DNA from: Streptomyces sp. NBC_01304
GTDB taxonomy: Bacteria > Actinomycetota > Actinomycetes > Streptomycetales > Streptomycetaceae
DNA: 64,000 bases
Direction of reading: 5' to 3'
Assembly: GCF_035975855.1 (NCBI RefSeq)
Contig: NZ_CP109055.1
Location: forward strand, 4,340,001-4,404,000
Translations under genes and position numbers: made by a program
The notes under the pieces: generated by a model
Database searches by the model: none
Seen by the model: the letters and a program-made list of their open reading frames with translations, nothing else
What the model was told of the DNA's origin: nothing
In this document: one piece after another, positions 9,340 to 18,208 of the stretch
Layout of the letters: each line of letters opens with the position of its first letter
How positions within the stretch are numbered: position 1 is the stretch's first letter

Positions 9340-9930
9340 ATGTCCCTCGAGCTCGACGCCACCGCCCAGGACCTCCTGTTCCGTGAGGCCCGCACCGCCA
9401 ACACCTTCACCGACGAGCCGGTGACCGAGGAGCAGATCCAGGCCATCTACGACCTGGTGAAGTTCGGCCCCACGGCCTTCAACCAGACGCCGCTGCGCGT
9501 CACCCTGGTCCGCTCCCCCGAGGCCCGCGAGCGCCTGGTCAAGCACATGGCCGAGGGCAACCAGCCGAAGACCGCCACCGCCCCGCTCGTCGCGATCCTC
9601 GCCACGGACAACGAGTTCCACGAGGAGCTCCCCAAGCTGCTCCCGCCCATGCCGCAGGTCAAGGACCTCTACTTCTCCGAGCGCCCGGTGCGTGAGCAGT
9701 CCGCCCTGGTCAACGGCGCCCTGCAGGCCGCGTACTTCCTCGTCGGCGTGCGCGCCGCCGGCCTCGCCGCGGGCCCGATGACCGGCTTCGACTTCGCCGG
9801 CGTCCAGAAGGAGTTCCTGGACGACGACCACACCCCGCTGATGGTGGTCAACATCGGCAAGCCCGGCGAGGACGCCTGGTTCCCGCGGCTGCCGCGCCTC
9901 GCGTACGACGAGGTCGTCACCACCGTCTGA
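9340..9930 (+). CDS. Nitroreductase-fold protein, RutE/malonic semialdehyde reductase type
   Basis: A 196-residue FMN-dependent nitroreductase-family protein. The N-terminal FREARTANTFTDEPVTEEQI and the KFGPTAFNQTPLRV segment (flavin phosphate and ribityl contacts) are typical of the RutE subgroup, as is GLAAGPMTGFD near residue 145. RutE reduces malonic semialdehyde to 3-hydroxypropionate, but no other pyrimidine-degradation (rut) genes are present, so the physiological substrate is uncertain. AAGAAGG precedes the ATG. Upstream lies a palindromic operator (9257-9272), so it is probably inducible; a hairpin terminator follows at 9979-10008. Confidence 0.82.
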   Translation: MSLELDATAQDLLFREARTANTFTDEPVTEEQIQAIYDLVKFGPTAFNQTPLRVTLVRSPEARERLVKHMAEGNQPKTATAPLVAILATDNEFHEELPKLLPPMPQVKDLYFSERPVREQSALVNGALQAAYFLVGVRAAGLAAGPMTGFDFAGVQKEFLDDDHTPLMVVNIGKPGEDAWFPRLPRLAYDEVVTTV

Positions 9931-9978
9931 GCAGGATCCCGCAGACGCTCCGGAGCCGTACGGTCCGGCAGACATCGC

Positions 9979-10008
9979 AAAGGCCCCCGGCAGCAGCCGG
10001 GGGCCTTT
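9979..10008. terminator. Bidirectional hairpin between convergent genes
   Basis: AAAGGCCCCCGGC pairs with its exact complement across an AGCA loop. It has A-rich and T-rich ends, so it can terminate both the nitroreductase gene and the convergent DUF4245 gene. Confidence 0.9.
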
Positions 10009-10041
10009 CCGATCATCAAGATCAGCAAGATCAGGAAGTCG

Positions 10042-10554
10042 CTACGCCTTCAGCGCCTTCGCCATCTCGGTCAGCCGCGCGAAGGACGCCGACCCCGTGA
10101 CCACGATCGTCGCGCCCTTGTCCTCGCGCACCAGGGCGTCGTAGGTGTCGCCCTCGTAGCGCGTCCAGGTCTCGCCGCCGATCTGCTCGGTCTTCGAGGT
10201 CTTCTCGGCGCTCTGGCTGACCCGGTCGATGAACTTGCGCGGCGTCTCGGTGGACTGCTCGACGGCCACGTACTGGCTGCCGTCCGTCGTATGGAAGCCC
10301 AGATGCCAGGCGTTGGCCTTCTCGTCCTTGTACCACCTGGACGTCGGTACCCAGTCCCCCTTGGCCAGACCCTCGGGGGCGAGCACCGGGTACGGCGCCG
10401 TACGCCGGGCCTGCAGGAGCTCGACCCGGTAGTCGACCGCCGTCGGCGGGGTCCGGGTGTCGTCATGCGGGATGAAAACGTAGATCGCTGCCACCACGAC
10501 GCCGACCACGGCCAGCGACTGGAGCATGTTCCGTACGTTCTTGGTGCCTTTCAT
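10042..10554 (-). CDS. DUF4245-type membrane-anchored protein
   Basis: The 170-residue protein has a short basic N-terminus (MKGTKNVRN), a single membrane anchor (about residues 11-28) and an extracytoplasmic domain with the features of DUF4245 ([19 protein letters not shown], then the [11 protein letters not shown] region). The role is unknown, but the gene is a constant neighbour of glpX and xseAB in actinobacteria. The ATG at 10554 is preferred because it places basic residues just before the membrane helix; an in-frame start at 10614 would add 20 residues. It is divergent from glpX. Confidence 0.8.
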   Translation of the reverse strand: MKGTKNVRNMLQSLAVVGVVVAAIYVFIPHDDTRTPPTAVDYRVELLQARRTAPYPVLAPEGLAKGDWVPTSRWYKDEKANAWHLGFHTTDGSQYVAVEQSTETPRKFIDRVSQSAEKTSKTEQIGGETWTRYEGDTYDALVREDKGATIVVTGSASFARLTEMAKALKA

Positions 10555-10712
10555 ACCTGCCACGCCCCACATCTTCGCAGGTGCGATACCAGCCAGGTGC
10601 CACAGGGCCCCCACCGCTCATGCGTGGGGTGGTCTGCTCATTTTGTCGGCCTGGAGATAGAGTCACGGCACACCCTCATCCGGCCGTCGTCGTATCAGAA
10701 AGGTGCGCTCCG

Positions 10713-11753
10713 ATGACCGAGCAGCAGCAACATCATCTTCCGTCCGAACTCGAAGTCTCTCCGGAGGCTCCTGACCGCAACCTCGCCCTGGAGCTCGTCC
10801 GGGTCACGGAGGCCGCCGCCATGGCGGCCGGCCGCTGGGTGGGCCGTGGCGACAAGAACGGCGCCGACGGCGCCGCCGTGCGCGCCATGCGCACCCTCGT
10901 CCACACCGTTTCCATGAACGGTGTCGTCGTCATCGGGGAGGGCGAGAAGGACGAGGCCCCGATGCTCTTCAACGGCGAGCGCATCGGCGACGGCACCGGC
11001 GCCGAGGTCGACATCGCCGTCGACCCGATCGACGGCACCACGCTGACCGCCAAGGGCCAGCCCAACGCGATCGCCGTGCTGGCCGCCGCCGACCGCGGCA
11101 CCATGTTCGACCCGTCCGCGGTGTTCTACATGGACAAGCTGGTCACCGGCCCCGAGGCCGCCGACTTCGTGGACATCAACGCCCCGGTCTCGGTGAACAT
11201 CCGCCGGGTCGCCAAGGCCAAGAAGTCCGCGCCCGAAGACGTCACCGTGATGATCCTGGACCGCCCCCGCCACGAGGGCATCGTCAAGGAGATCCGCGAG
11301 ACCGGCGCCCGCATCCAGTTCATCTCGGACGGCGACGTCGCCGGTTCGATCATGGCGGTACGCGAGGGCACCGGCGTCGACCTCCTCATGGGCGTCGGCG
11401 GCACCCCCGAGGGCATCATCAGCGCCTGCGCCATCAAGTGCCTGGGCGGCACCATCCAGGGCAAGCTCTGGCCCAAGGACGACGCCGAGCGCCAGCGCGC
11501 CATCGACGCCGGCCACGACCTGGACCGGGTGCTCTACACCAACGACCTGGTCTCGGGCGACAACGTCTTCTTCGTCGCGACCGGCATCACCGACGGCGAG
11601 CTGCTGCGCGGCGTGCGCTACGGCGCGGAGACCGCGACCACCGAGTCCCTGGTGATGCGCTCCAAGTCGGGCACGATCCGCCAGATCGACTCCACCCACA
11701 AGCTGTCGAAGCTGCGCGCGTACAGCGCGATCGACTTCGACCGCGCGAAGTAA
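10713..11753 (+). CDS. glpX: Class II fructose-1,6-bisphosphatase
   Basis: GlpX dephosphorylates fructose-1,6-bisphosphate in gluconeogenesis. The 346-residue protein shows the family metal and phosphate motifs: [14 protein letters not shown] and [16 protein letters not shown] (lithium-sensitive phosphatase fold), and [26 protein letters not shown] lies 9 nt before the ATG at 10713. The frame is open upstream to 10581, but that part would encode an atypical Pro/Arg-rich extension. It is the only fructose bisphosphatase visible here and is followed by a very strong terminator. Confidence 0.97.
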   Translation: MTEQQQHHLPSELEVSPEAPDRNLALELVRVTEAAAMAAGRWVGRGDKNGADGAAVRAMRTLVHTVSMNGVVVIGEGEKDEAPMLFNGERIGDGTGAEVDIAVDPIDGTTLTAKGQPNAIAVLAAADRGTMFDPSAVFYMDKLVTGPEAADFVDINAPVSVNIRRVAKAKKSAPEDVTVMILDRPRHEGIVKEIRETGARIQFISDGDVAGSIMAVREGTGVDLLMGVGGTPEGIISACAIKCLGGTIQGKLWPKDDAERQRAIDAGHDLDRVLYTNDLVSGDNVFFVATGITDGELLRGVRYGAETATTESLVMRSKSGTIRQIDSTHKLSKLRAYSAIDFDRAK

Positions 11754-11806
11754 GTGGCGACGTAAGTGAAGTAAGCGGTACGCAGCCGTAGTTGGCGGTA
11801 CGTCGA

Positions 11807-11849
11807 CGCGGAAAGGGCGCCCCTTGTGCGGAGGGGCGCCCTTTCCGCG
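11807..11849. terminator. 18-bp perfect hairpin after glpX
   Basis: The arms at 11807-11824 and 11832-11849 are exact complements with a 7-nt loop. It lies between convergent glpX and wblI and can serve both. Confidence 0.9.
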
Positions 11850-11890
11850 TACGTACGAGAACGCGTTCTTCGCGTACGTACGAAAGACTC

Positions 11891-12286
11891 CTAACCGGCG
11901 GCAGCTATATGCGGCCCGGAAGTCCGCGCGGCCTTCTGCAGTTCCACGTCGCGCCTGCGCCTGCGGGCGAGGACCACGCGGCGCTCGGCCGCGGTGAGGC
12001 CGCCCCAGACGCCGTACGGCTCGGGCTGCAACAGGGCGTGCTCGCGGCATTCGACCATCACGGGACAGCGGGCGCAGACCCGCTTCGCGGCCTCCTCGCG
12101 CGACAGGCGCGCGGCCGTCGGCTCCTTGGACGGAGCAAAGAAGAGGCCCGCCTCGTCCCTTCGGCACACCGCGTCCGCGTGCCATGGGACGTCCCGGTCC
12201 CGTGGCGGCCCCTCCGGATTTCGCGTCGGCACCCGCTGGGCCGGAACTGCGGCGACCTGCAAGGACTGATGCCGGGATTGCAGCAC
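11891..12286 (-). CDS. wblI: WhiB-family iron-sulphur transcriptional regulator
   Basis: A 131-residue Wbl protein. It has the four cluster-ligating cysteines (VCRRDE, then VCARCPVMVEC), the GVWGG turn and a basic C-terminal tail (RRVVLARRRRRDVELQK) used for DNA or sigma-factor contact. Wbl proteins bind a [4Fe-4S] cluster and act with sigma factors to control development and antibiotic production. The GTG start at 12286 is preceded by AGGAG with 7-nt spacing. The name wblI rests on its position next to glpX, as I recall it in S. coelicolor, so the paralogue assignment is less certain than the family. Confidence 0.92.
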   Translation of the reverse strand: MLQSRHQSLQVAAVPAQRVPTRNPEGPPRDRDVPWHADAVCRRDEAGLFFAPSKEPTAARLSREEAAKRVCARCPVMVECREHALLQPEPYGVWGGLTAAERRVVLARRRRRDVELQKAARTSGPHIAAAG

Positions 12287-12389
12287 GGTCTACTCCTGAC
12301 GACGTATTCGCGAGCGAGAGACGATGCAGCTCTCCCTACCCGCTGTACGCGCGCCTATGCACTGAGTTCCGATGTACGGAAGTTCGCGT

Positions 12390-13085
12390 TCAGTGACCGA
12401 GGTGTTTGCGGAACTCGCGCTGGATCCGGTCGTGCAGGTCACGAACGAGCTTGCCCCGCTTGGGCCTTGCCTCGATGTTCCCGAACACCGAGAAGCCGTC
12501 GACATGCACCACCGGGGCCTGGTCGTCGTCCGATTGCAGCGTCACCACTTCGAAGTTCCCGAAGACCCCGCTGCCGGAACCCCGCAGCGAAATGTTCTCC
12601 GGCACCCGCACCTCGACATTGCCGAAGACGGAGACCGCCTTGATGACGACGTGCTGGTACTCGAAGAGCGCCTCGGTGAGGTCGATCTCCACATTCCCGA
12701 ACACGGCGTACGCATGCGTCCTGCGCCCGATCTTCCAGCGCCCCTTGCGGGTCGAGCTGCTGAAGACCGCGACGAGCTTCTCGTCGGGGATGTCCGGGAC
12801 CTGTCCCGGGGGCATCGTCGCGTAGGAGTGCGCGCCGGCGGACTGCTGCCCGGCGCCCGCCGCGGGCAGGTCCACGACCAGTGGGTCGAGCTCGGCGAGC
12901 GTCTTGGCGGCCAGGACCGCGTCGACGCGGTCGGAGTGCTCCTCCGCGGTCAGCCGGCCCTCGGCCAGGGCCTGGTGCAGGATCTCCGCGACGCGATCGC
13001 GGTCGGCGTCCGAGGCGCGCAGGCCGACGGGCTGCTGCGCCGTGTCCGTCGGCAGGGGCTGCTGGGGTCGCTTTTCGAGGTCCAC
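12390..13085 (-). CDS. DUF1707 protein with LiaF-like C-terminal domain
   Basis: The 231-residue soluble protein starts with a DUF1707 domain (about 20-72: GLRASDADRDRVAEILHQALAEGRLTAEEHSDRVDAVLAAKTLAEL, a SHOCT-like helical motif). A linker precedes a C-terminal beta-helix-like region made of repeated VFGNVE or VFGNFE strands (about residues 125-215). Such repeats are typical of the LiaF/cell wall-active antibiotic response domain. No membrane helices are present. A role in envelope stress sensing is inferred from the domain family only. It is followed by wblI and is divergent from the class I fumarase gene. Confidence 0.82.
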   Translation of the reverse strand: MDLEKRPQQPLPTDTAQQPVGLRASDADRDRVAEILHQALAEGRLTAEEHSDRVDAVLAAKTLAELDPLVVDLPAAGAGQQSAGAHSYATMPPGQVPDIPDEKLVAVFSSSTRKGRWKIGRRTHAYAVFGNVEIDLTEALFEYQHVVIKAVSVFGNVEVRVPENISLRGSGSGVFGNFEVVTLQSDDDQAPVVHVDGFSVFGNIEARPKRGKLVRDLHDRIQREFRKHLGH

Positions 13086-13253
13086 CGGCCCAGCGTACCC
13101 AAACGCGATAGATCGCGACTAGCCGCCGAGGGGACGAGACGGCGACGAACTGAGCCTTACCTCACAGACTTGGGCGTTCCTCCGAGCTCTACGCTGGATG
13201 CGCGCCGCCAATGGAGGCCGCGCCGCTGTCTGCCGAGTTGAGGAATGGCCGAA

Positions 13254-14921
13254 ATGCCAGAGTTTGCGTACTCCGATCTGCTCCCGCTGGGAGAAGACAA
13301 CACTCCGTACCGACTGGTGACCGCCGAGGGTGTCTCCACCTTCGAGGCCGACGGCCGTACGTTCCTCAAGGTCGAGCCCGAGGCGCTGCAGAAGCTCGCC
13401 GCCGAGGCCATCCACGACATCCAGCACTACCTCCGCCCGGCCCACCTCGCGCAGCTTCGCCGCATCATCGACGACCCCGAGGCGTCCGGCAACGACAAGT
13501 TCGTGGCCCTGGACCTGCTGAAGAACGCCAACATCGCGGCGGCCGGCGTGCTCCCGATGTGCCAGGACACCGGCACGGCGATCGTCATGGGCAAGCGCGG
13601 CCAGAACGTGCTCACCCAAGGCGGCGACGAGGAGGCCCTGTCGCGCGGCATCTACGACGCGTACCAGAACCTCAATCTGCGCTACTCGCAGATGGCCCCG
13701 CTGACCATGTGGGACGAGAAGAACACCGGCTCCAACCTGCCCGCGCAGATCGAGCTGTACGCGACCGACGGCGGCGCCTACAAGTTCCTGTTCATGGCCA
13801 AGGGCGGCGGTTCGGCGAACAAGAGCTTCCTCTACCAGGAGACGAAGGCCGTTCTGAACGAGGCCTCCATGATGAAGTTCCTGGAGGAGAAGATCCGTTC
13901 GCTGGGGACCGCGGCCTGCCCGCCGTACCACCTGGCGATCGTCGTCGGCGGTACGTCCGCCGAGTTCGCGCTGAAGACCGCCAAGTACGCCTCCGCGCAC
14001 TACCTCGACGAAATCCCCGCCGAGGGAAGCGAGTTGGGGCACGGCTTCCGGGACAAGGGCCTGGAGGAGAAGGTCTTCGAGCTCACCCAGAAGATCGGCA
14101 TCGGCGCGCAGTTCGGCGGCAAGTACTTCTGCCACGACGTCCGCGTGGTGCGCCTCCCCCGGCACGGCGCCTCGCTGCCCGTCGCGATCGCCGTGTCCTG
14201 CTCGGCCGACCGCCAGGCCACCGCGAAGATCACCGCCGAGGGCGTCTTCCTGGAGCAGCTGGAGACGGACCCGGCGCGCTTCCTGCCGGAGACCACGGAC
14301 GAGCACCTGGACGAGGCGAGCGACGTCGTCACCATCGACCTCAACCAGCCGATGGACGAGATCCTCGCCGAGCTCAGCAAGTACCCGGTCAAGACCCGCC
14401 TCTCCCTGAACGGCCCGCTCGTGGTCGCGCGCGACATCGCGCACGCCAAGATCAAGGAGCGGCTCGACGCGGGCGAGGAGATGCCGCAGTACCTGAAGGA
14501 CCACCCGGTCTACTACGCCGGCCCCGCCAAGACCCCCGAGGGCTACGCCTCCGGCTCCTTCGGCCCGACCACGGCCGGGCGCATGGACTCCTACGTCGAG
14601 CAGTTCCAGGCGGCAGGCGGCTCCAAGGTCATGCTCGCCAAGGGCAACCGGAGCAAGCAGGTCACCGACGCCTGCGACGCGCACGGCGGCTTCTACCTCG
14701 GCTCGATCGGCGGACCGGCGGCCCGGCTCGCGCAGGACTGCATCAAGAAGGTCGAGGTCGTCGAGTACGAGGAGCTCGGCATGGAGGCCGTGTGGAAGAT
14801 CGAGGTCGAGGACTTCCCGGCGTTCATCGTGGTCGACGACAAGGGCAATGACTTCTTCCAGGAGCCGGCCGGGCCGCCGACCATCCTGAGCATTCCGGTG
14901 CGCGCCCCCGGTCAGGGCTAG
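13254..14921 (+). CDS. Class I (iron-sulphur) fumarate hydratase
   Basis: The 555-residue protein is a single-chain class I fumarase, interconverting fumarate and malate with a labile [4Fe-4S] cluster. Probable cluster ligands are the cysteines in [24 protein letters not shown] and SCSADRQ. The [19 protein letters not shown] substrate region and the C-terminal beta domain ([13 protein letters not shown]) are intact. AGGA at 13241-13244 is 9 nt from the ATG at 13254, while an in-frame ATG at 13245 directly abuts it. It is followed by a strong terminator. A second, oxygen-stable fumarase is encoded 5 kb away (19869-21266). Confidence 0.95.
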   Translation: MPEFAYSDLLPLGEDNTPYRLVTAEGVSTFEADGRTFLKVEPEALQKLAAEAIHDIQHYLRPAHLAQLRRIIDDPEASGNDKFVALDLLKNANIAAAGVLPMCQDTGTAIVMGKRGQNVLTQGGDEEALSRGIYDAYQNLNLRYSQMAPLTMWDEKNTGSNLPAQIELYATDGGAYKFLFMAKGGGSANKSFLYQETKAVLNEASMMKFLEEKIRSLGTAACPPYHLAIVVGGTSAEFALKTAKYASAHYLDEIPAEGSELGHGFRDKGLEEKVFELTQKIGIGAQFGGKYFCHDVRVVRLPRHGASLPVAIAVSCSADRQATAKITAEGVFLEQLETDPARFLPETTDEHLDEASDVVTIDLNQPMDEILAELSKYPVKTRLSLNGPLVVARDIAHAKIKERLDAGEEMPQYLKDHPVYYAGPAKTPEGYASGSFGPTTAGRMDSYVEQFQAAGGSKVMLAKGNRSKQVTDACDAHGGFYLGSIGGPAARLAQDCIKKVEVVEYEELGMEAVWKIEVEDFPAFIVVDDKGNDFFQEPAGPPTILSIPVRAPGQG

Positions 14922-14957
14922 TACCACCGGCCGTACCCATCGGCCACACCAACGGGT

Positions 14958-14993
14958 CACCCTCCGCAGTCGTCCGATTGCGGAGGGTGTTTT
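14958..14993 (+). terminator. Intrinsic terminator after the class I fumarase
   Basis: The 11-bp perfect stem CACCCTCCGCA/TGCGGAGGGTG (14958-14968 and 14979-14989) is followed directly by TTTT. It isolates the fumarase gene from the secreted-protein/channel operon downstream. Confidence 0.9.
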
Positions 14994-15058
14994 CGTGTCC
15001 AAGGGTGGGAGCACCGCGTGCCGTGCCGTGCGGCCCTGTACGGAAGGACCCCACCGCC

Positions 15059-15868
15059 ATGCTCCGCAAGAAGGCCCTGACCGCCTCCCTGAGCGTCGCC
15101 CTGTGCGGAACTCTGGCCGTGGTCCCCGTGGCGTTCGCCGCGCCGAAGGAACCCACCCCGGCGCCCATGCCGGTCGGCACGAACCCGCCGCTGCCCCCGC
15201 TGCCGTCGCTCACCTCGCCGCCGGCCGCCACGCCGAGCGCGACTCCGTCCCCGTGGGGCTGGCCCTTCAACCAGCCCGCGCCGTCCACCTCACCCTCCGC
15301 CACCCCGACCGGCCCCACGCTCACCATGGACGAGGACCCGCAGCGTCAGCGCGAGCGCCTTGCCAAGCACTTCAAGCTGATCGGCAAGTCCGGCCGGGCC
15401 ACCGGCGGCTCGGCCGACCTGGCGGGCACGGTCATCGCCGGCGAGAAGGACCCCAAGAAGATCGACGAGGCCGTCGCGGACGCCAACAAGGAGCTCGACA
15501 ACCTGATGGCGTTCGCCCCCGGCGGCGCCCCCAACAGCCCCCTCGCCGACCGGGCCGGCGCGGCGGGCCGGGACGTCAGGTTCACCGTCGATCTGCTCAA
15601 GAAGGACCACATCCAGCTGGGCGAGCAGGCCAAGAAGGGGGACATCGCGGGCTGGATGACCACCATGGCGTTCATGATCATGCACCTGGGATTCCTGACC
15701 GCGGACATCTTCTTCGCGCTCGGCATGAACGTCGCCCAGGCCTTCCTCCCGTTCCCGCTGCCCGACTTCAAGATGCCCGAGATCGCCCCGCAGGCCACTC
15801 AGCCGCCGCCCGCGAACCAGCCACAACCGAAGCCCGGCAGCACCCCGAACCCGCAGCCCCGGCCGTGA
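15059..15868 (+). CDS. Secreted Pro-rich protein coupled to a channel-like gene
   Basis: The 269-residue protein begins with a Sec signal peptide (residues 1-27, ending PVAFA-A). A Pro/Thr/Ser-rich linker follows (about 28-85), then a charged helical domain (about 88-190). Next is a long hydrophobic or amphipathic segment (about 198-230, WMTTMAFMIMHLGFLTADIFF region), and a Pro/Gln-rich tail. No known domain is recognised. Its TGA overlaps the GTG start of the next gene (GTGA, 15865-15868), so the two proteins are almost certainly made together and may interact at the outer face of the membrane. The ATG at 15059 follows GGAAGGA by about 10 nt. Confidence 0.75.
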   Translation: MLRKKALTASLSVALCGTLAVVPVAFAAPKEPTPAPMPVGTNPPLPPLPSLTSPPAATPSATPSPWGWPFNQPAPSTSPSATPTGPTLTMDEDPQRQRERLAKHFKLIGKSGRATGGSADLAGTVIAGEKDPKKIDEAVADANKELDNLMAFAPGGAPNSPLADRAGAAGRDVRFTVDLLKKDHIQLGEQAKKGDIAGWMTTMAFMIMHLGFLTADIFFALGMNVAQAFLPFPLPDFKMPEIAPQATQPPPANQPQPKPGSTPNPQPRP

Positions 15869-17283
15869 CCAACCCCGAGGTGCCCGTGCCGCCGCCTCCG
15901 CCCGAGGAGCCCGGCACGGATCCGGCACCCGGGCAGCCGGAGCCCGTGGCGAGCGAGGCGCCCGCCACGGGCCGCTGGCCGCACCTGCTCGAGCGGGCCA
16001 ACTGGGTCGCGCTCGGACTGACCGCGGCGGCCACGGTCCTCTTCGCCGTCCGCTACTTCGCCGACAAGGTCGACACCGGGCACACCCAGCGCGACGGGTG
16101 GGCGCCGCTGATGATCTCCGGCGTCCTGTTCGCGCTGTCGCTGTCCGCCGCTCTGCTGCGGCCGTTCCTGCTGACCACGAAGCGGTGTGCGCTGATGGCC
16201 ACGGCCGCCACCGTGATCTTCGCCGTCGGCATCGTGACCATCTGGCAGATCGTCGCCCATGACATGGAGACGTCCACGATGGTCGGCAAGCCGGTGAACA
16301 GCCTGGCTGCCACGGACAAGCACCTGGAGCAGACCCTGGGCAAGGCCTACCCGAAGTTCCGGAAGATCCCCACCGGCCTGTTCATCCAGGGCGCCAAGTT
16401 CTCCAGCCCCGAGGAGGTCGAGGTCAACGGCTATGTGTGGCAGCGCTACACGGACGACGTGCCGGAGACCAGCCGTGGCGTGACCTTCCCCGAGGCGCCC
16501 GACGGCTACGACCTGGAGCAGGTCTACAAGGCCAAGACCACCGACGGGCTGACCGTCCAGGGCTGGCACTTCAATCTGACGCTGCGGCAGAAGTTCGAGT
16601 ACGAGCGATACCCCCTGGACAAGCAGAACATCTGGCTGCGGATGATGACCGTGAGCGCCTTCGAGAACGAGGTCCTGGTGCCGGACTTCTCGTCGTACCC
16701 GCCCTGGCGCTACGACAACGTGGGGCTCGACCAGGACATCGTGTCCGCGGGCTGGTCGCCGTACTACACGGGCTACAGCTATCTCGGGCACAAGTACACG
16801 GCGACGATGGGCGTCACGCCGTTCGCCAGCAACTTCCTCACCGTGCCGGAGCTCTACTTCAACATCGGCGTCGCGCGGAAGTACGCGGGCCCGCTCACCG
16901 GCAAGCTGCTGCAGTCGTTCTTCATCGCCGCGATCATGTTCCTGGCGCTCTTCGTGTACACGAAGGACGACAAGAAGAATCCGCGGTTCGGGTTCTCGAC
17001 GTGGACGGCGATCTCGTTCGCCGTGTCGCTGCTGCTCGTCGTGGTCGTGGACCAGACACAGATCCGCGAGATCGCCGGTGACACGTCGCTCACCTATCTG
17101 GAGTTCTTCGCGATCGCCCAGTACGTGGTGATCATGGGCATCTTCGCCAACGCCATCATCATCGGGTCCGAGGCCGAGGTGAAGGCCCTGGAGTGGCGGG
17201 ACAACCTGCTGCCCACGCTGCTGTACTGGCCGGTCCTGATCGGGCTGTTCTTCGCGTTCACGGTGTTCGTGTTCGCCAAATAG
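15865..17283 (+). CDS. Membrane protein resembling a pentameric ligand-gated ion channel
   Basis: The 472-residue protein has a Pro-rich cytoplasmic N-terminus and three hydrophobic helices (about 47-65, 79-98, 108-131). A roughly 210-residue predicted extracellular domain follows (132-340), and then four more helices (about 347-365, 379-396, 411-433, 450-470). The extracellular domain contains FEYERYPLDKQNIWLRM (244-260), which resembles the F-x-x-(F/Y)P(F/L)DxQ loop of Cys-loop-type channels. PELYFNIGVARKY precedes the four-helix block as in bacterial channels with extra sensor domains. The homology is judged by eye. The three additional N-terminal helices are unusual. It is translationally coupled to the secreted protein upstream, and a tiny gap separates it from a convergent protease gene. 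Confidence 0.7.
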   Translation: MTNPEVPVPPPPPEEPGTDPAPGQPEPVASEAPATGRWPHLLERANWVALGLTAAATVLFAVRYFADKVDTGHTQRDGWAPLMISGVLFALSLSAALLRPFLLTTKRCALMATAATVIFAVGIVTIWQIVAHDMETSTMVGKPVNSLAATDKHLEQTLGKAYPKFRKIPTGLFIQGAKFSSPEEVEVNGYVWQRYTDDVPETSRGVTFPEAPDGYDLEQVYKAKTTDGLTVQGWHFNLTLRQKFEYERYPLDKQNIWLRMMTVSAFENEVLVPDFSSYPPWRYDNVGLDQDIVSAGWSPYYTGYSYLGHKYTATMGVTPFASNFLTVPELYFNIGVARKYAGPLTGKLLQSFFIAAIMFLALFVYTKDDKKNPRFGFSTWTAISFAVSLLLVVVVDQTQIREIAGDTSLTYLEFFAIAQYVVIMGIFANAIIIGSEAEVKALEWRDNLLPTLLYWPVLIGLFFAFTVFVFAK

Positions 17284-17309
17284 CGACCCCAACCGTCAGA
17301 CAGTGCGCG

Positions 17310-18191
17310 TCACTTGCGCTCCTGGGCCTGGAACAGCTCCCGGGCCGTCGCGTCGAACATCGCACCCCAGGCCGCGTCTTGGAATGCCTCGTCCTTCGGG
17401 CGCGAGCTGGTGACGCCGACCTGGACGTCCTCGCCCTGCGGGGTGCGGGCGTACCAGGGGCCGCCGCTCGCGCCGTTGGTCATGCGGCACGGCTTGAGCT
17501 GCTCGCCGCCGACCAGGCGGTTGTCGGTGACGGGGGTGGTGGGGCCCGAGCAGTACTGCAGGGTCTCGCCGTCGTACGGCTTGAGGAAGGGATAGCCGAG
17601 CGCCGTCTTCTCCCCCGCGACCGGCGCGAAGGAGGCCTTGCGGGCGCCGGTCACGTCCTGGACCGACCGGCCCTGCTCGTCCTTGCCGAGGGTGACGAAG
17701 GCGAAGTCGGCCTTGTGGTCCTCGTGTTCGGCCCAGGCGGGGGCGATGCCGACGGACTCGGCGACGTAACTCCCGTACGGCTCACTCTTCTTGTCGTACG
17801 CGGGCACGAAGAGCAGCTTCTTCACCCAGCCGCCCGGGATCGACTTGAGGTGCACACAGTGTCCGGCGGTCACCACGACGCTGCGGTTCGCGGAGTCGAC
17901 GACGGCGGCGGAGCAGTAGGCCTTGCGCTCCTTGCCGCCCTCCTCGGCGGGCGGGACCGTCAGGAAGAGCCGGCCGACGTTGCGGACGGGCTCGGCGCCG
18001 AGGGTCCAGGGGACGCCGTCGGGGGGTTCGGCGGCGCCGTCCGTGGCGACGACGGCCTCGCGCATGCGCTCGGGCGTCCAGTAGGCGCGTACGTCGGCTG
18101 CGGTGTCCCCTGCGGGGGACCCTGCCGGGATCTCCGCGGGGAACGTGGTCGCGGCCAGTGCTGCCGCGACCACGGAGAGTATTCCGATCAT
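17310..18191 (-). CDS. Secreted trypsin-like serine protease
   Basis: A 293-residue S1-family (chymotrypsin fold) protein. The catalytic triad is visible as H in VVTAGHC, D in HKADFAFVTL and S in NGASGGPW. The cysteines in KAYCSAAVV and TAGHC are placed to form the usual disulphide, with a second pair in LQYCSG and LKPCRM. The ATG at 18191 gives a plausible signal peptide (MIGILSVVAAALAATTF). An in-frame GTG at 18242 would overlap the upstream hydrolase gene by 34 bp. The target is unknown. It is downstream of, and co-oriented with, the secreted SGNH hydrolase. Confidence 0.85.
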   Translation of the reverse strand: MIGILSVVAAALAATTFPAEIPAGSPAGDTAADVRAYWTPERMREAVVATDGAAEPPDGVPWTLGAEPVRNVGRLFLTVPPAEEGGKERKAYCSAAVVDSANRSVVVTAGHCVHLKSIPGGWVKKLLFVPAYDKKSEPYGSYVAESVGIAPAWAEHEDHKADFAFVTLGKDEQGRSVQDVTGARKASFAPVAGEKTALGYPFLKPYDGETLQYCSGPTTPVTDNRLVGGEQLKPCRMTNGASGGPWYARTPQGEDVQVGVTSSRPKDEAFQDAAWGAMFDATARELFQAQERK

Positions 18192-18208
18192 GCTTCCGAA
18201 CGTAAGGC

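Noticed and set aside
10695..12185. 496-codon open frame on the minus strand opposite glpX
   Set aside because: It is the antisense shadow of glpX, with Val/Ala/Gly/Asp-rich sequence and no domain; the plus-strand glpX is unambiguous.
14995..15864. Upstream extension of the channel-like gene to 14995
   Set aside because: The extension overlaps the secreted-protein gene in another frame and is Arg/Pro-rich; the GTG at 15865 overlapping the upstream stop is the natural start.
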